Below, one piece after another: positions 32,984-42,160 of a stretch of 64,000 bases of DNA. The notes below the pieces were generated by a model. The model did not search any database. It was given only the letters and a program-made list of their open reading frames with translations, and was not told the origin of the DNA. The DNA lies in assembly GCF_001625015.1 (NCBI RefSeq), contig NZ_LVWJ02000014.1, positions 620,001 to 684,000 of the forward strand, in the 5' to 3' direction. Numbering within the stretch: position 1 is the stretch's first letter; each line of letters opens with the position of its first letter. Source of the stretch: Lewinella sp. 4G2. Its GTDB lineage: Bacteria > Bacteroidota > Bacteroidia > Chitinophagales > Saprospiraceae. Both the position numbers and the translations under genes were made by a program.

Positions 32984-34078
32984 ATGCCCACCTGTTTGAC
33001 CCGCCCCCTGCTCTTTCTCTGCTGTTTACTGGCATTAGGGCTCACCATTTCCTGCAAAGAAGAACCACCTCAAAGACAAATCATCACCTATAACGGGCCG
33101 GCAGCGCCGATCCTGGCTAAAAAGTCCCCCGGCCCGCAGGGCATTGTTCGGGACATCTTGGAAACCAGCACGGGCGGGGTTTATCTCCTCAGCTTCAACG
33201 GCCTCTTTCTGCGGGACGGCGACGACTATAAAGCCGTAGCAACCAGCAGTAGACCTAACTCAAGTGACTTTACCGCGCTGAATGAAATTCCAGCCCTAAA
33301 GCAAAGCGGACAGGACTCGACCCAGCAAACTGCCACCCGCTTTTTCGCTGGTTTGGAAGATCAGAACGGTACCCTCTGGTTCGGCTCCATCGGAGAAGGA
33401 CTCTTTCGCTTTGAGAACGACACCTGGACCAGATTCACCACCAATGACGGGCTCGCCGGCAATGAAGTAACCGCCCTCTACGAAGCTTCGGATGGCACCA
33501 TTTGGGTAGGCACGCTCAGCGGACTGAGCCGGTACGATGGTATCACCTTCATCAACTTCACCTCGCCCGAGTACAAAGGGCTGCGGGAGATCAATGCCAT
33601 CAGCGAAGACCAAAGTGGTGATCTATGGTTGGGCACGGTCGACGGCGTTTTCGTGTACGATGGCAAAACATTCAGCCCATTTCTAATGGAACCCGACGCC
33701 TATCCGGATCAAAACGAAAGGCAAGCCTACACCAACGTTCGGAGCATCCTCCACGACCGGGAGGGGCGGGCCTGGATCGCAGGCCGCAACGGGCTCTGGC
33801 GTTGCAGCGGTGAAGACTGCACATCAATCCTAAAACCATTCACCGGGTATCTGCATCAAGACGAGGCGGGCAACCTCTACGTCGGCCACGAACGGGAGGC
33901 GGATTCCGGTTGGGCCATCTCCCGTTTTGCCAGAGAGGATTTGGATCTTCCCAACCCAGCAGCAGAGATCGTAGCCACGGACCTCATCATGATTTTCGGT
34001 ATCCAATCATTCCCGGATGAGGTGTTGTACGGGACGGTCCGGGGCATCAAAAGCTTCCCTCTGGCAGAGGAGGACTAG
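32984..34078 (+). CDS. lipoprotein with regulator-propeller (two-component sensor-type) repeats
   Basis: 364 residues from the ATG at 32984 (a TTG two codons upstream is also open). The signal peptide ends with a lipobox, GLTISC, so the mature protein is lipid-anchored. The body consists of beta-propeller repeats of the kind found in the periplasmic part of Bacteroidota hybrid two-component sensors: LWFGSIGEGLFRFENDTW, IWVGTLSGLSRYDG, LWLGTVDGVFVYDGKTF, AWIAGRNGLWRC. No kinase or transmembrane output part follows, so it is a stand-alone propeller, perhaps a sensor partner or binding protein. Downstream and upstream genes give no further hint. Confidence 0.8.
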   Translation: MPTCLTRPLLFLCCLLALGLTISCKEEPPQRQIITYNGPAAPILAKKSPGPQGIVRDILETSTGGVYLLSFNGLFLRDGDDYKAVATSSRPNSSDFTALNEIPALKQSGQDSTQQTATRFFAGLEDQNGTLWFGSIGEGLFRFENDTWTRFTTNDGLAGNEVTALYEASDGTIWVGTLSGLSRYDGITFINFTSPEYKGLREINAISEDQSGDLWLGTVDGVFVYDGKTFSPFLMEPDAYPDQNERQAYTNVRSILHDREGRAWIAGRNGLWRCSGEDCTSILKPFTGYLHQDEAGNLYVGHEREADSGWAISRFAREDLDLPNPAAEIVATDLIMIFGIQSFPDEVLYGTVRGIKSFPLAEED

Positions 34079-34132
34079 GCGAATGGAATCAGGGTAAGGA
34101 CTAGGATTGATTTAGCTAGTAGCTGTGGGCGC

Positions 34133-34963
34133 TTAATATCGTTTATTGTTGTCCAGATTTTTGCGGATCAACTTATCCTGCGTCCGTTTGGGGAGGCGGC
34201 GGACGAGTTTGGCCATCCACCCTTTTTTCATGACCAATTGGTCGGGGCGCGGCCGGTCTTTTTCCAGGGCGGTACGGATGGCCGTGGCGATCACTTCCGG
34301 CTCCAGCCCGCCGGCGTTGGCCTTCTGGGTGTAGTCCTCCAAACGGCCGAGCATTTCTTCGTAGCGGTTACCGACGTAGGCTTCCGTTTGGACGGCGCCT
34401 TTCCCCCAAATAGGTGTCTTCACCGGGCCCGGGGCGATGGAGATCACGTCGATTCCGTAGGGCATGAGTTCGCGGCGCATCCCGTCCGTAATGGCCTCCA
34501 CGGCAAATTTACTGGCGGAATAAATGCTGGTGAACGGGGAGGAGAGGTAGCCCGACACGCTCGATACGTTGATGATCTTCACGTTCTCCCTCCCGGCTTC
34601 CCGGGCGGCGTGCAATAAGGGCAAGGCTTCCTGGCAGACGGCCAGTAGTCCGAAAACATTCACGTCGAATTGCTTCCGGTACTGGGCTTCGTCCAGCGTT
34701 TCGAGTGGCCCGGTCACGGCAATCCCGGCATTATTGACCACGGCGTGCAATTCCCCCTTAGCCTGGATCCTGGCAATACCGGCGCGGATGGCGGCCCGGT
34801 CCGTCACGTCGAATACCAAACCGGTGAAGGCGGAGTGCTTTTCCAGCTCCCCAAAGTCCCCGGCCTTGCGGGCGGAGCCGTAAACGGTATGCCCGGCTTC
34901 CAATAGGGCTTCCGCGGTGCTACGTCCGATTCCAGTGGATACGCCGGTGATGAGTATGGTCAT
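34133..34963 (-). CDS. short-chain dehydrogenase/reductase (SDR)
   Basis: 276 residues, classical SDR. The cofactor motif is TGVSTGIG at residues 6-13, the structural NNAG is in AVVNNAGIAV, and the catalytic Ser, Tyr and Lys are in INVSSVSGYLSSPFTSIYSASKF. Arg after the second strand (SARKAG) suggests NADP(H) preference. The C-terminal 60 residues are basic, which may mediate membrane or partner contact. The substrate is unknown. It reads away from the DUF819 gene's end; a 17-bp repeat copy lies about 50 bp upstream of its start. Confidence 0.88.
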   Translation of the reverse strand: MTILITGVSTGIGRSTAEALLEAGHTVYGSARKAGDFGELEKHSAFTGLVFDVTDRAAIRAGIARIQAKGELHAVVNNAGIAVTGPLETLDEAQYRKQFDVNVFGLLAVCQEALPLLHAAREAGRENVKIINVSSVSGYLSSPFTSIYSASKFAVEAITDGMRRELMPYGIDVISIAPGPVKTPIWGKGAVQTEAYVGNRYEEMLGRLEDYTQKANAGGLEPEVIATAIRTALEKDRPRPDQLVMKKGWMAKLVRRLPKRTQDKLIRKNLDNNKRY

Positions 34964-35013
34964 TTGCTTACGTTTTGTTTTTGCCTCTCTTCCCCCGCCT
35001 TTCCCTTTTCATC

Positions 35014-35030
35014 GCACCTGCGGCAGCGCC
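35014..35030. repeat. 17-bp dispersed repeat upstream of the SDR gene
   Basis: GCACCTGCGGCAGCGCC, 51 bp upstream of the minus-strand SDR start at 34963. Followed by a wordy tract (CTAAAATCTAAAATCC). Confidence 0.85.
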
Positions 35031-35076
35031 GGAGAAACTGTCTAAAATCTAAAATCCAACCTCTAAAGTCTGGTTG

Positions 35077-36453
35077 CTACCCCGCCGCCAAGCGCATCAT
35101 CTCCGCGCAAAGAATCGCGCCGTAAGTACCCAGCGCGTACCCCAGCACCGCCATGATGGCCCCCACGGGCGCCAGGGCCGGCGAGAAAACACTGGCCACG
35201 ACGGGAGCAGACGCGGCCCCACCCACGTTGGCCTGGCTGCCCACCGCGACGTAGAAAAAGGGCGCCCGGATGAGCTTGGCCACCAGTAGCAGAATGACGA
35301 CGTGCACGATCATCCAGATCGCGCCAATGGCGAAGAGGCCGAGGTTGGAAAAGATGTCGCCAATGTTCATTTGCATACCGATCGTAGCGACCAGGATGTA
35401 GATCGCAACGGAAGCCCAACGGCTGGCCCCGACGCCCTCCAAACGGCGGGCGGGCGTGAAACTGAGGGCAAAACCGATGGTAGTGGCGATGACGATGAGC
35501 CAGAAAAAACCACTCTTCAGGGTCGTCAAACGGAGATCCTCCAACACTTGAGCATACTGGCCGAAGAAGGGGGCTAAGACATCCGAACCCCAGTGCGCCA
35601 GGGCAACGCCACCGAAGGCCACACCCAACATTTGGAAGGTGGAGGTGGCCGTTGGTTCCCGCTTCACCGTGGCGGCGTAGGATTCTACCTTACTGGTGAG
35701 TTCGGTGATGGCGGAACTGTCCGCCTTCAGCCATCGGTCCACTTTTGCTGCCCGGCCGGCGCCGAAAAGCAAGAAGCCCATCCAGATATTGGCGACAAGA
35801 ACGTCGACGATGATCATCTGCCCGAAGATGCCGGTCGGCACCTCGTAGATCTCCTTCATCGCCGCCTGGTTGGCGCCGCCGCCAATCCAAGATCCGGCAA
35901 TAGTTGAGAGCCCCCGCCAAAGTTGTTCCGGGTCCAGACCGATCAGATCGGGGAAGAGGTAGGTGATGATTAGCAGCGCAATCGGCCCGCCGATAACAAT
36001 ACTAAAAGTCGCCGCCAAAAACATCACGATGGCCCGCCAGCCGAGGTTGAGGATACCCTTGATGTCGATATTGATACACAGCAAAATCAGCGACGCCGGC
36101 AGCAGGTAGCGGCTGGCCATGAAGTAGAGGTTGCTGTGGCCTTTGTATTTGCTGAATTCGTCAACGTCCAAGCCTTGGCTTTCAATGTATTGGTTGATCT
36201 CACCGTAGCTCATCCCGTCCAGACTCGTCAAGCCAATTTGCCCCGCCAGCTCCGGCGCGTACCAATCGTAAGCTATCAAACCGAGCGGCCAGTGCAGCAG
36301 GGCAGGCACGAAATAGCACAGCAGCAGCGCCGGCACGTAGGTGTAAAATTTCTTCCAGAACGGGGTCTCGCTACTGGCCGAAGTGAAGATCAGCGCGAGG
36401 ACGATCAGCAGCAGCCCGAAGACAATGGCATCATTGGTAAAAAAGGGTTCCAT
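35077..36453 (-). CDS. DUF819 family integral membrane protein
   Basis: 458 residues with about 11-12 hydrophobic helices. Family-typical glycine-rich stretches are GSWIGGGANQAAMKEIYEV and VGSQANVGGAASAPVVAS, the latter in the C-terminal third, resembling the two re-entrant-like motifs of DUF819 (YjcL) proteins. A periplasmic-length hydrophilic loop (about residues 75-105) separates early helices. The family is suspected to be transporters but has no assigned substrate. Monocistronic minus-strand gene; a 17-bp repeat copy lies about 60 bp before the start. Confidence 0.87.
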   Translation of the reverse strand: MEPFFTNDAIVFGLLLIVLALIFTSASSETPFWKKFYTYVPALLLCYFVPALLHWPLGLIAYDWYAPELAGQIGLTSLDGMSYGEINQYIESQGLDVDEFSKYKGHSNLYFMASRYLLPASLILLCINIDIKGILNLGWRAIVMFLAATFSIVIGGPIALLIITYLFPDLIGLDPEQLWRGLSTIAGSWIGGGANQAAMKEIYEVPTGIFGQMIIVDVLVANIWMGFLLFGAGRAAKVDRWLKADSSAITELTSKVESYAATVKREPTATSTFQMLGVAFGGVALAHWGSDVLAPFFGQYAQVLEDLRLTTLKSGFFWLIVIATTIGFALSFTPARRLEGVGASRWASVAIYILVATIGMQMNIGDIFSNLGLFAIGAIWMIVHVVILLLVAKLIRAPFFYVAVGSQANVGGAASAPVVASVFSPALAPVGAIMAVLGYALGTYGAILCAEMMRLAAG

Positions 36454-36515
36454 GCGGTCCGGAAGAAATAGTCAGTGAGTAAAAGCGCGTACAGTGCGCC
36501 CGGCCAAAATACAGA

Positions 36516-36532
36516 GGCGCTGCCGCGGGTGC
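36516..36532. repeat. 17-bp dispersed repeat between DUF819 and parC
   Basis: GGCGCTGCCGCGGGTGC followed by AAGG, 63 bp upstream of the minus-strand DUF819 start. Confidence 0.85.
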
Positions 36533-36645
36533 AAGGTAATGGGGAGAAACAGGACCGCAAGTAAGCCGTTAGACCTGGCTATCTAACAATGGACGGACCA
36601 CTAAAACCAAGGATAAAACAAACAAAAAAGTACGGAACAAACATT

Positions 36646-36675
36646 TTGTTAGCTCATTTCTCTGGTGTATCTTCG
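36646..36675 (+). promoter_or_regulatory. promoter of parC (-33 TTG and -7 TATCTTCG)
   Basis: TTG at 36646-36648, 19-bp spacing, then TATCTTCG at 36668-36675, one base off consensus. The ATG follows 34 bp later at 36710. This is the most complete Bacteroidota-type promoter in the window. Confidence 0.55.
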
Positions 36676-36709
36676 CAGGCCCCGAGTAGGGATAATCAGC
36701 AGCAGATAA

Positions 36710-39364
36710 ATGACGGAAGAAACGCCCCACACCAACGAGGAAAATCAGGGCGGGCAGGCCCCGGAAGATAACATCATCACCCTCACTGGAATGTACGAGG
36801 ATTACTTCCTCGATTACGCCTCCTACGTGATCCTGGAACGGGCCGTTCCCACCATCGAAGATGGCCTCAAGCCGGTACAACGCCGGATCCTCCACGCCCT
36901 TAACGAAATGCACGACGGCCGCTATCACAAGGTGGCCAACGTGATCGGCCAGACGATGCAGTACCACCCCCACGGGGACGCTGCCATTGGCGACGCACTC
37001 GTCAATATGGGCCAAAAGGACCTCCTCATCGACCCCCAGGGCAACTGGGGTAATACGCTGACGGGCGACCGCGCCGCCGCCAGCCGCTACATCGAGGCCC
37101 GCCTGACGAAGTTTGCGACCGAAGTCGTCTTCAACCCCCAAACCACGGAGTGGCAAACCAGCTACGACGGGCGGAAGAAGGAACCCATCAACCTGCCGGT
37201 CAAATTCCCCCTCTTGCTCGCTCAGGGTACGGAAGGGATCGCCGTCGGTCTGAGTACGCGGATCCTGCCCCACAACTTCCAGGAGCTCTGTAAGGAATCC
37301 ATCAAGATCCTGCAGGGGAAGAAACCCCGGCTCTACCCGGACTTCCCCACCGGAGGCACCATCGACGTCAGCGATTATAACTGGGGCAAGCGGGGCGGCA
37401 AAGTGAAGATTCGCGCCACGATCGAGAAGATCGATAACAAGTTCGTCGCCGTCCGCGAACTCCCGTACGGGATGACGACCACTTCGCTGATTGAGTCCAT
37501 CATCAAGGCCAACGATAAGGGGAAGATCAAGATCAAAAAGGTGCAGGACAATACTGCTGCCGAGGTGGAGATCCTCATCGAGTTGTCTCCCGGCATCAGC
37601 CCGGACGTCACCATCGACGCCCTGTACGCTTTCACCAATTGCGAGTTGTCCGTCAGCCCCAACGCCTGTATCATCATGAATGGGGATAAGCCCTACTTCG
37701 TGTCGGTACTGGACATCCTGCAGCACATCACGCTGCAGACCAAGGCGCTGCTGAAGATGGAGCTGGACATCAAGCAGAAGGAACTGGAGGAAAAATTGCA
37801 CTTCGCCAGCCTCGAAAAGGTCTTCATCCGCGAACGGATCTACCGCGATATCGAAGAAGCAGGTGACTTCACCGAAGTGCTCGACCTCATCCGGGCCGGC
37901 CTTGAAAAGTATTTCCTCGAGCCCAGCTCCAAGAAGAAGCGCGGTGACAAACGCATCCCCCTGCTGCGTGACATCACGGAGGACGACATCGTCCGCCTCA
38001 CCGAGATTCGCATCAAGCGTATCTCCAAGTACAATTCCTTCAAAGCGGACGAACGCATCGCCGCGCTGGAAGAAGAGTTAAAGCAGGTAAAATTTGACCT
38101 GGAGCATCTCACCGAATACACCATCGCCTGGTACGAAGATTTGCTGAAGAAGTACGGCAAGGGCCGCGACCGCAAGACCAAGTTAGACGTATTCGAAAAG
38201 GTCAAGGTAGCCGCCGTAGCTGCCAACAACGCCAAGCTCTACGTGGACCGGAAGGAAGGCTTCGTCGGGATGGGCCTCAAAAAAGAAGAGTTCGTCACGG
38301 AGTGTTCCGATATCGACGACGTGATCATCATCCGCAAGGATGGCGTGCTGACCGTCACGAAGATCTCCGATAAAACATTTGTGGGTAAGAACATCATCCA
38401 CGTAGCCGTCTGGAAACGGGGAGATGAACGGACCACCTACAATATGCTTTACCTCGACGGTAAGACCGGCCGGACGATGGGCAAACGCTTCAACGTACGT
38501 TCCATCACCCGCGATCGGGAGTACCACCTCACGAAGGGAGCCAAAGGGTCCAAACTCCTTTACTTCAGCGCTAACCCCAATGGGGAGGCCGAACTAGTGA
38601 ACGTACTCCTCAGCCCCGCTTCCAAAGCGCGGGTAAAGGACTTCGACTTTGATTTCGCCGAACTGGCCATCAAGGGCCGGAGCTCCGGTGGCAACATCGT
38701 TACCCGCTACCCCGTCCGCAAAGTGACGCTGAAGGAAGCCGGAAAATCCACCCTTGGCGCCATCAAGATCTGGATGGATGAAGTAAGTGGCCGCCTCAAT
38801 ACGGAAGAGCGGGGGCAGTTCATCGGTGGCTTTGACACCGGAGACCTCATCCTCGTCATCAATAAGGACGGCAGCTACGAACGCGAAGAACTGGACATGA
38901 ACCGCAAGTACGACCCGAAAGGCGTCTGGTTCATTGGCAAGTACGACGAGGATATGGTCGTCTCCGCCGTCTATTATGAAGGGGAACGTGGCTACACCCT
39001 GGTAAAGCGTTTTCAGATCGAGACCAGCTCGCCGGGCCAATCCTTCCAGTTCATTTCCGACAGTCGCACCTCGAAACTCTACTACGCAACGGTACACCCG
39101 AACCCCGAGGTGGAGGTTTCTTACCGGGTTAAGCGGGCAACGGAATCCAAGGTCGTCCAACTGGCTGACTTCATCGACGTCAAGGGCTGGAAGTCACTTG
39201 GCAATCGCCTCCACGAGGGTAAACTTACTTCGGTAAAGGAACTCAACGAACCCTTCGTACCCACGGTAAAGGAGCCGGCGGCGAAGGCCAAGCGCGGCAG
39301 CACTAAACCAGCGGGTGGCGACGACGAGAAATTGCGGCCGGGGCAGACGATTGAGTTGTTTTAG
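36710..39364 (+). CDS. parC: DNA topoisomerase IV subunit A (ParC, Bacteroidota type)
   Basis: 884 residues. The winged-helix domain begins YEDYFLDYASYVILERAVPTIEDGLKPVQRRIL. The quinolone region reads HPHGDAAIGDALVNMGQ. The catalytic tyrosine is Tyr127 in AAASRYIEARLT. A long coiled-coil follows (around 340-480, LDIKQKELEEKL and ERIAALEEELKQVKFDLEHL), then a C-terminal beta-pinwheel (YVDRKEGFVGMGLKK and repeats). Without a canonical GyrA box, it is best called ParC rather than GyrA. It decatenates daughter chromosomes with ParE, which is not in the window. The tail beyond residue 860 is basic and low-complexity. Confidence 0.9.
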   Translation: MTEETPHTNEENQGGQAPEDNIITLTGMYEDYFLDYASYVILERAVPTIEDGLKPVQRRILHALNEMHDGRYHKVANVIGQTMQYHPHGDAAIGDALVNMGQKDLLIDPQGNWGNTLTGDRAAASRYIEARLTKFATEVVFNPQTTEWQTSYDGRKKEPINLPVKFPLLLAQGTEGIAVGLSTRILPHNFQELCKESIKILQGKKPRLYPDFPTGGTIDVSDYNWGKRGGKVKIRATIEKIDNKFVAVRELPYGMTTTSLIESIIKANDKGKIKIKKVQDNTAAEVEILIELSPGISPDVTIDALYAFTNCELSVSPNACIIMNGDKPYFVSVLDILQHITLQTKALLKMELDIKQKELEEKLHFASLEKVFIRERIYRDIEEAGDFTEVLDLIRAGLEKYFLEPSSKKKRGDKRIPLLRDITEDDIVRLTEIRIKRISKYNSFKADERIAALEEELKQVKFDLEHLTEYTIAWYEDLLKKYGKGRDRKTKLDVFEKVKVAAVAANNAKLYVDRKEGFVGMGLKKEEFVTECSDIDDVIIIRKDGVLTVTKISDKTFVGKNIIHVAVWKRGDERTTYNMLYLDGKTGRTMGKRFNVRSITRDREYHLTKGAKGSKLLYFSANPNGEAELVNVLLSPASKARVKDFDFDFAELAIKGRSSGGNIVTRYPVRKVTLKEAGKSTLGAIKIWMDEVSGRLNTEERGQFIGGFDTGDLILVINKDGSYEREELDMNRKYDPKGVWFIGKYDEDMVVSAVYYEGERGYTLVKRFQIETSSPGQSFQFISDSRTSKLYYATVHPNPEVEVSYRVKRATESKVVQLADFIDVKGWKSLGNRLHEGKLTSVKELNEPFVPTVKEPAAKAKRGSTKPAGGDDEKLRPGQTIELF

Positions 39365-39712
39365 AGGGTTGGTTACTGCAGTACTCGGAGCCGGGGAAAC
39401 GGGAGCCGGCAGCCGGTAGTCTGACGTTTACGTCAGGCGGGTGCAAGGTTTTAGCTAAGGCAAGGGTTTTGGTCAACAGATAAAAGCTTGGTAGGACAAC
39501 GCGACCAGAGGTTACGTACTGGGTTCCGTAGCCGGTAGTCTGACGTTTACGTCAGGCAGGTGCAAGGCCTCAAATGAGGCAAGGATTTTGAGCAACAGAG
39601 AAAAGCTTGGTGGGAGGACGCGACCGGAGGTCACGCACCGGGTTACCTAGCCCGACCTGGAGGTCGGGAGCCAGGAGGTCGGGAGCCGGAAGGAGTCGCT
39701 CCGGGAGCCAAC
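39365..39712. other. convergent intergenic region with repeats and stem-loops
   Basis: 348 bp between the parC stop and the EnvC-like gene stop. No gene seen. It consists largely of a 119-bp direct duplication (39412-39649) and, downstream, a perfect 7-bp hairpin CCCGACC-tgga-GGTCGGG (about 39652-39669) with further GGTCGGGAGCC repeats. It may serve as terminator for both genes. Confidence 0.6.
39412..39649. repeat. 119-bp direct repeat, two units
   Basis: Unit 1 (39412-39530) and unit 2 (39531-39649) align at a constant 119-bp offset: GCCGGTAGTCTGACGTTTAC begins both, and AAAAGCTTGGT recurs at 39482 and 39601. Each holds the stem CTGACGT-TT-ACGTCAG. Unit 2 adds GCCTCA-aa-TGAGGC. Differences are scattered substitutions, as in diverged RNA or terminator duplications. 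Confidence 0.9.
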
Positions 39713-40903
39713 CTAATTCAACCAAACCTCCGGGTTCAGCACCGCCTTCCCCCGCCACAACTCAAAGTGCAAGGGGCTACCATCCGCCGCGGTGAGGCCG
39801 AGTTGTTGGCCAGTCTTGAGGGTTGCCCCACTCTTTACCTGTGGGAACTCCAGATTGGAATAGACGGAATAAAAACCGCCGTGGCTCATCAGCAGCATGT
39901 AGCGGCCGCCGCCCTGATTGCTGATCTCCACTACCCTGCCCTCGAAGATGGCGGAAACGCGCGATTGCTTCCCGCCCTGAATGTCCACCCCCTGACTATT
40001 AACCATGATGGAGGGAACGTCCGGGTGGGGTTGGCGACCAAACTTTTTAACGATGCGCCCCTCCACGGGCCAACCGAGGCGCCCCTTTCGGTTGATGATC
40101 TTCCCCCCGACGGGAGTGGTCTTTGCGGCGGTGCCGGTACGGCGAGTACTGGTGCTTGCCCTTGGCTTTGTTTTGCGGGCCACGTCCTTATTGATGGCGC
40201 TCGTCACCTGGCGGCGGAGGGTGGCGGCCATGGCTTCCTGACGCTTCACCTTTTTGAGCAACGCGCGCTCACTGACGGATAGCTTACTGACGATCCTGTC
40301 CTGAATTTTGAGCTCCTGGGTGAGGATGGCGCCCTGGTCCGCCGTAGAGGTGAGGAGAGAATCTCGATATTCCCGCTCGGCCCGGAGGGCGTTCACCCGC
40401 CCGGAAAGTTGATCCTTCGTCTGGCGGATGATCCGGGCCTGGCGGGTACGGTAAGCCCGGTACTGGCGCAAGTAGATAGCTCTCCGAAAAGCGTCGTTGA
40501 TGCCCTTGGCGTTGAAGAGGAAGGTCATCCACCCATCCAGCAGGCGGGCCCGGTTGGCGGCGCGGAGGGTGGAGGCGTATTCGTCCACTATCCCCTGCAG
40601 GTCATCAGTAAGGGAGGCTACGGCGGTGCTGTCGCGGTAGAGCCGTTGTTCGGTGATCAGGGATTCTTCCTCCAGCGTGGCGATGAGTTCCTGCCGTTGG
40701 GCGATCTGGGTTTTCAGCTGGCCGGCTTGCGTCAGGGCGGCACCCTTGCGGGACTGCGTCGCCTTCAGTTCCCTACCGGTACGCTTAAGTTCTCGCTCGA
40801 TTCTTTGCTTACGCTGCTGTAGGTCGGACTGGGCGGCGAGCTTACTTCCCACGGGGAGAAGCAGCAGTAGCAACAATACGTATAGTGGCGTGGCAAATTT
40901 CAT
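39713..40903 (-). CDS. EnvC-like murein hydrolase activator (coiled coil plus LytM domain)
   Basis: 396 residues with a signal peptide (LYVLLLLLLLPVGSKLAAQ). A long coiled coil (about 25-245, heavy in Lys/Arg/Glu) is followed by a basic Thr/Arg linker and a C-terminal LytM/M23 domain (about 275-396). The first zinc motif, normally N-x-G/H-x-G-x-D, reads NSQGVDIQGG, so its His is missing. SHGGFYSVYSNL and LHFELWRGKAVLNPEVWL keep their frame. Like E. coli EnvC, the domain is probably a non-hydrolytic activator of an amidase. Bacteroidota EnvC homologues have this length. Convergent with parC. Confidence 0.87.
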   Translation of the reverse strand: MKFATPLYVLLLLLLLPVGSKLAAQSDLQQRKQRIERELKRTGRELKATQSRKGAALTQAGQLKTQIAQRQELIATLEEESLITEQRLYRDSTAVASLTDDLQGIVDEYASTLRAANRARLLDGWMTFLFNAKGINDAFRRAIYLRQYRAYRTRQARIIRQTKDQLSGRVNALRAEREYRDSLLTSTADQGAILTQELKIQDRIVSKLSVSERALLKKVKRQEAMAATLRRQVTSAINKDVARKTKPRASTSTRRTGTAAKTTPVGGKIINRKGRLGWPVEGRIVKKFGRQPHPDVPSIMVNSQGVDIQGGKQSRVSAIFEGRVVEISNQGGGRYMLLMSHGGFYSVYSNLEFPQVKSGATLKTGQQLGLTAADGSPLHFELWRGKAVLNPEVWLN

Positions 40904-41002
40904 CGCGCCACGAAGATCAACTTTTTGACCGACACTGCCGGGCCGGAATTGACTGCCCGGCGAGCCCCTCCTTTACCGTCAGAGTAGTGAGTTAAAGAAT
41001 AA

Positions 41003-41036
41003 TTGAGTGAGCTCTCCGTTCATTCGTTTAACTTTG
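41003..41036 (+). promoter_or_regulatory. promoter of the phosphoesterase gene
   Basis: TTG at 41003-41005, then 23 bp, then TAACTTTG (41029-41036), an exact -7 match. It lies after the upstream in-frame codon at 41007 and before the ATG at 41058, which supports the shorter protein. Confidence 0.5.
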
Positions 41037-41057
41037 CAATTCAAAGCACTTCAAATA

Positions 41058-41891
41058 ATGAACAGACGCAAATTTTTGAAAGCCGGTGCTACCCTTTCCG
41101 CTACCGGTTTGCTGGCCGGGCTTTACGCCTGGAAGGTGGAGCCTTACTGGTTGGAGTTCGTCCACCGCAAAATGCCCATTGCGCATCTGCCCGCCAGCCT
41201 CCGTGGTAAGACCCTCTTACAGATCAGCGACATGCACGTGGGCGACCGTTTTGACTTTCAGTACATCATCAACGCATTCAACGACGCGAGTAAATTGGAC
41301 CCCGCCATCGTCGTCTATACGGGCGATTTTGTTTCCTACGACGGGCCACAGCAACTCGAACAACTGAAAACGGTAATGGAAAATGCCGTCCACGGTAGCG
41401 TGGCTACCCTTGGCATCCTTGGTAACCACGACTACGGTAAGAATTGGCAGGAGCCCGAGGTGGACGTCAAGATCACGAAACTCCTGGAAGAGGCGGGCGT
41501 CACCGTGCTCCGTAACGCGAAGGCTAACGTGGAGGGCCTCACCATCACCGGCCTGGATGATCTCTGGGGAACCAACTACGAACCCGGCCCCATCCTCAGT
41601 AGCCTGGACAAGCAATCTGCCAACCTCGTCCTGTGCCACAACCCGGACGTGTGTGACCAAGACGTTTGGCACGATTATCAGGGGTGGATCCTTTCCGGCC
41701 ATACCCACGGTGGGCAGTGTAAACCACCTTTTCTACCGCCGCCACTGCTGCCCGTTGAGAACCGCCGGTACACCAGTGGCTATTTTGATCTGGAGGATGG
41801 CCGCCACCTTTACATCAACCGGGCCTTGGGCTGCAGCTTTCCGGTGCGGTTCAACGTACGGCCGGAGATCACGGTCTTTGAGTTGGCGTAG
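41058..41891 (+). CDS. Tat-exported calcineurin-like metallophosphoesterase
   Basis: 277 residues from the ATG at 41058; the promoter and N-terminus favour this over an in-frame start at 41007. MNRRKFLKAGATLSATGLLAG is a twin-arginine signal with a membrane stretch. The metal-binding set is complete: ISDMHVGD (D-x-H), YTGDFVSYDG (GD), LGILGNHDYGKN (GNHD), VLCHNPD (H), and GHTHGGQ (GHxH). This is the YaeI/YkuE-type family, some members of which cleave lipid or sugar pyrophosphate. Folded enzyme with bound metal would cross the membrane, which fits Tat. The substrate is not known. Confidence 0.9.
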   Translation: MNRRKFLKAGATLSATGLLAGLYAWKVEPYWLEFVHRKMPIAHLPASLRGKTLLQISDMHVGDRFDFQYIINAFNDASKLDPAIVVYTGDFVSYDGPQQLEQLKTVMENAVHGSVATLGILGNHDYGKNWQEPEVDVKITKLLEEAGVTVLRNAKANVEGLTITGLDDLWGTNYEPGPILSSLDKQSANLVLCHNPDVCDQDVWHDYQGWILSGHTHGGQCKPPFLPPPLLPVENRRYTSGYFDLEDGRHLYINRALGCSFPVRFNVRPEITVFELA

Positions 41892-42160
41892 CCTAGTCTC
41901 AGGAGACACGTCACTTAGTCCTGACGGCCGCGCTTGTAATTCTCCCAAGTTTTGAACGGGTGGGCATACTTGAACGAGGCTCCAGCACGGTTAATAGCTC
42001 CCCTTCCGATTCTGCTATTACACTGCTAAATATGAAACGCCTATCACGTCTCTCCTATCCTTTGGACCACGCAGCAGCAGTGAAGCTAGAGGGGCCGGGG
42101 GAGAGGAATAAACAACGTCATGTATAGCAGTGGATTCTGCTACCGTAACTTGGCCCTACC

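Noticed and set aside
36569-37801. 410-codon open frame antisense to parC
   Set aside because: Shadow frame covering the parC promoter and catalytic region.
42032-42127. about 31-codon plus-strand frame upstream of the PorE-like gene
   Set aside because: No hydrophobic or domain features and composition like spacer DNA.
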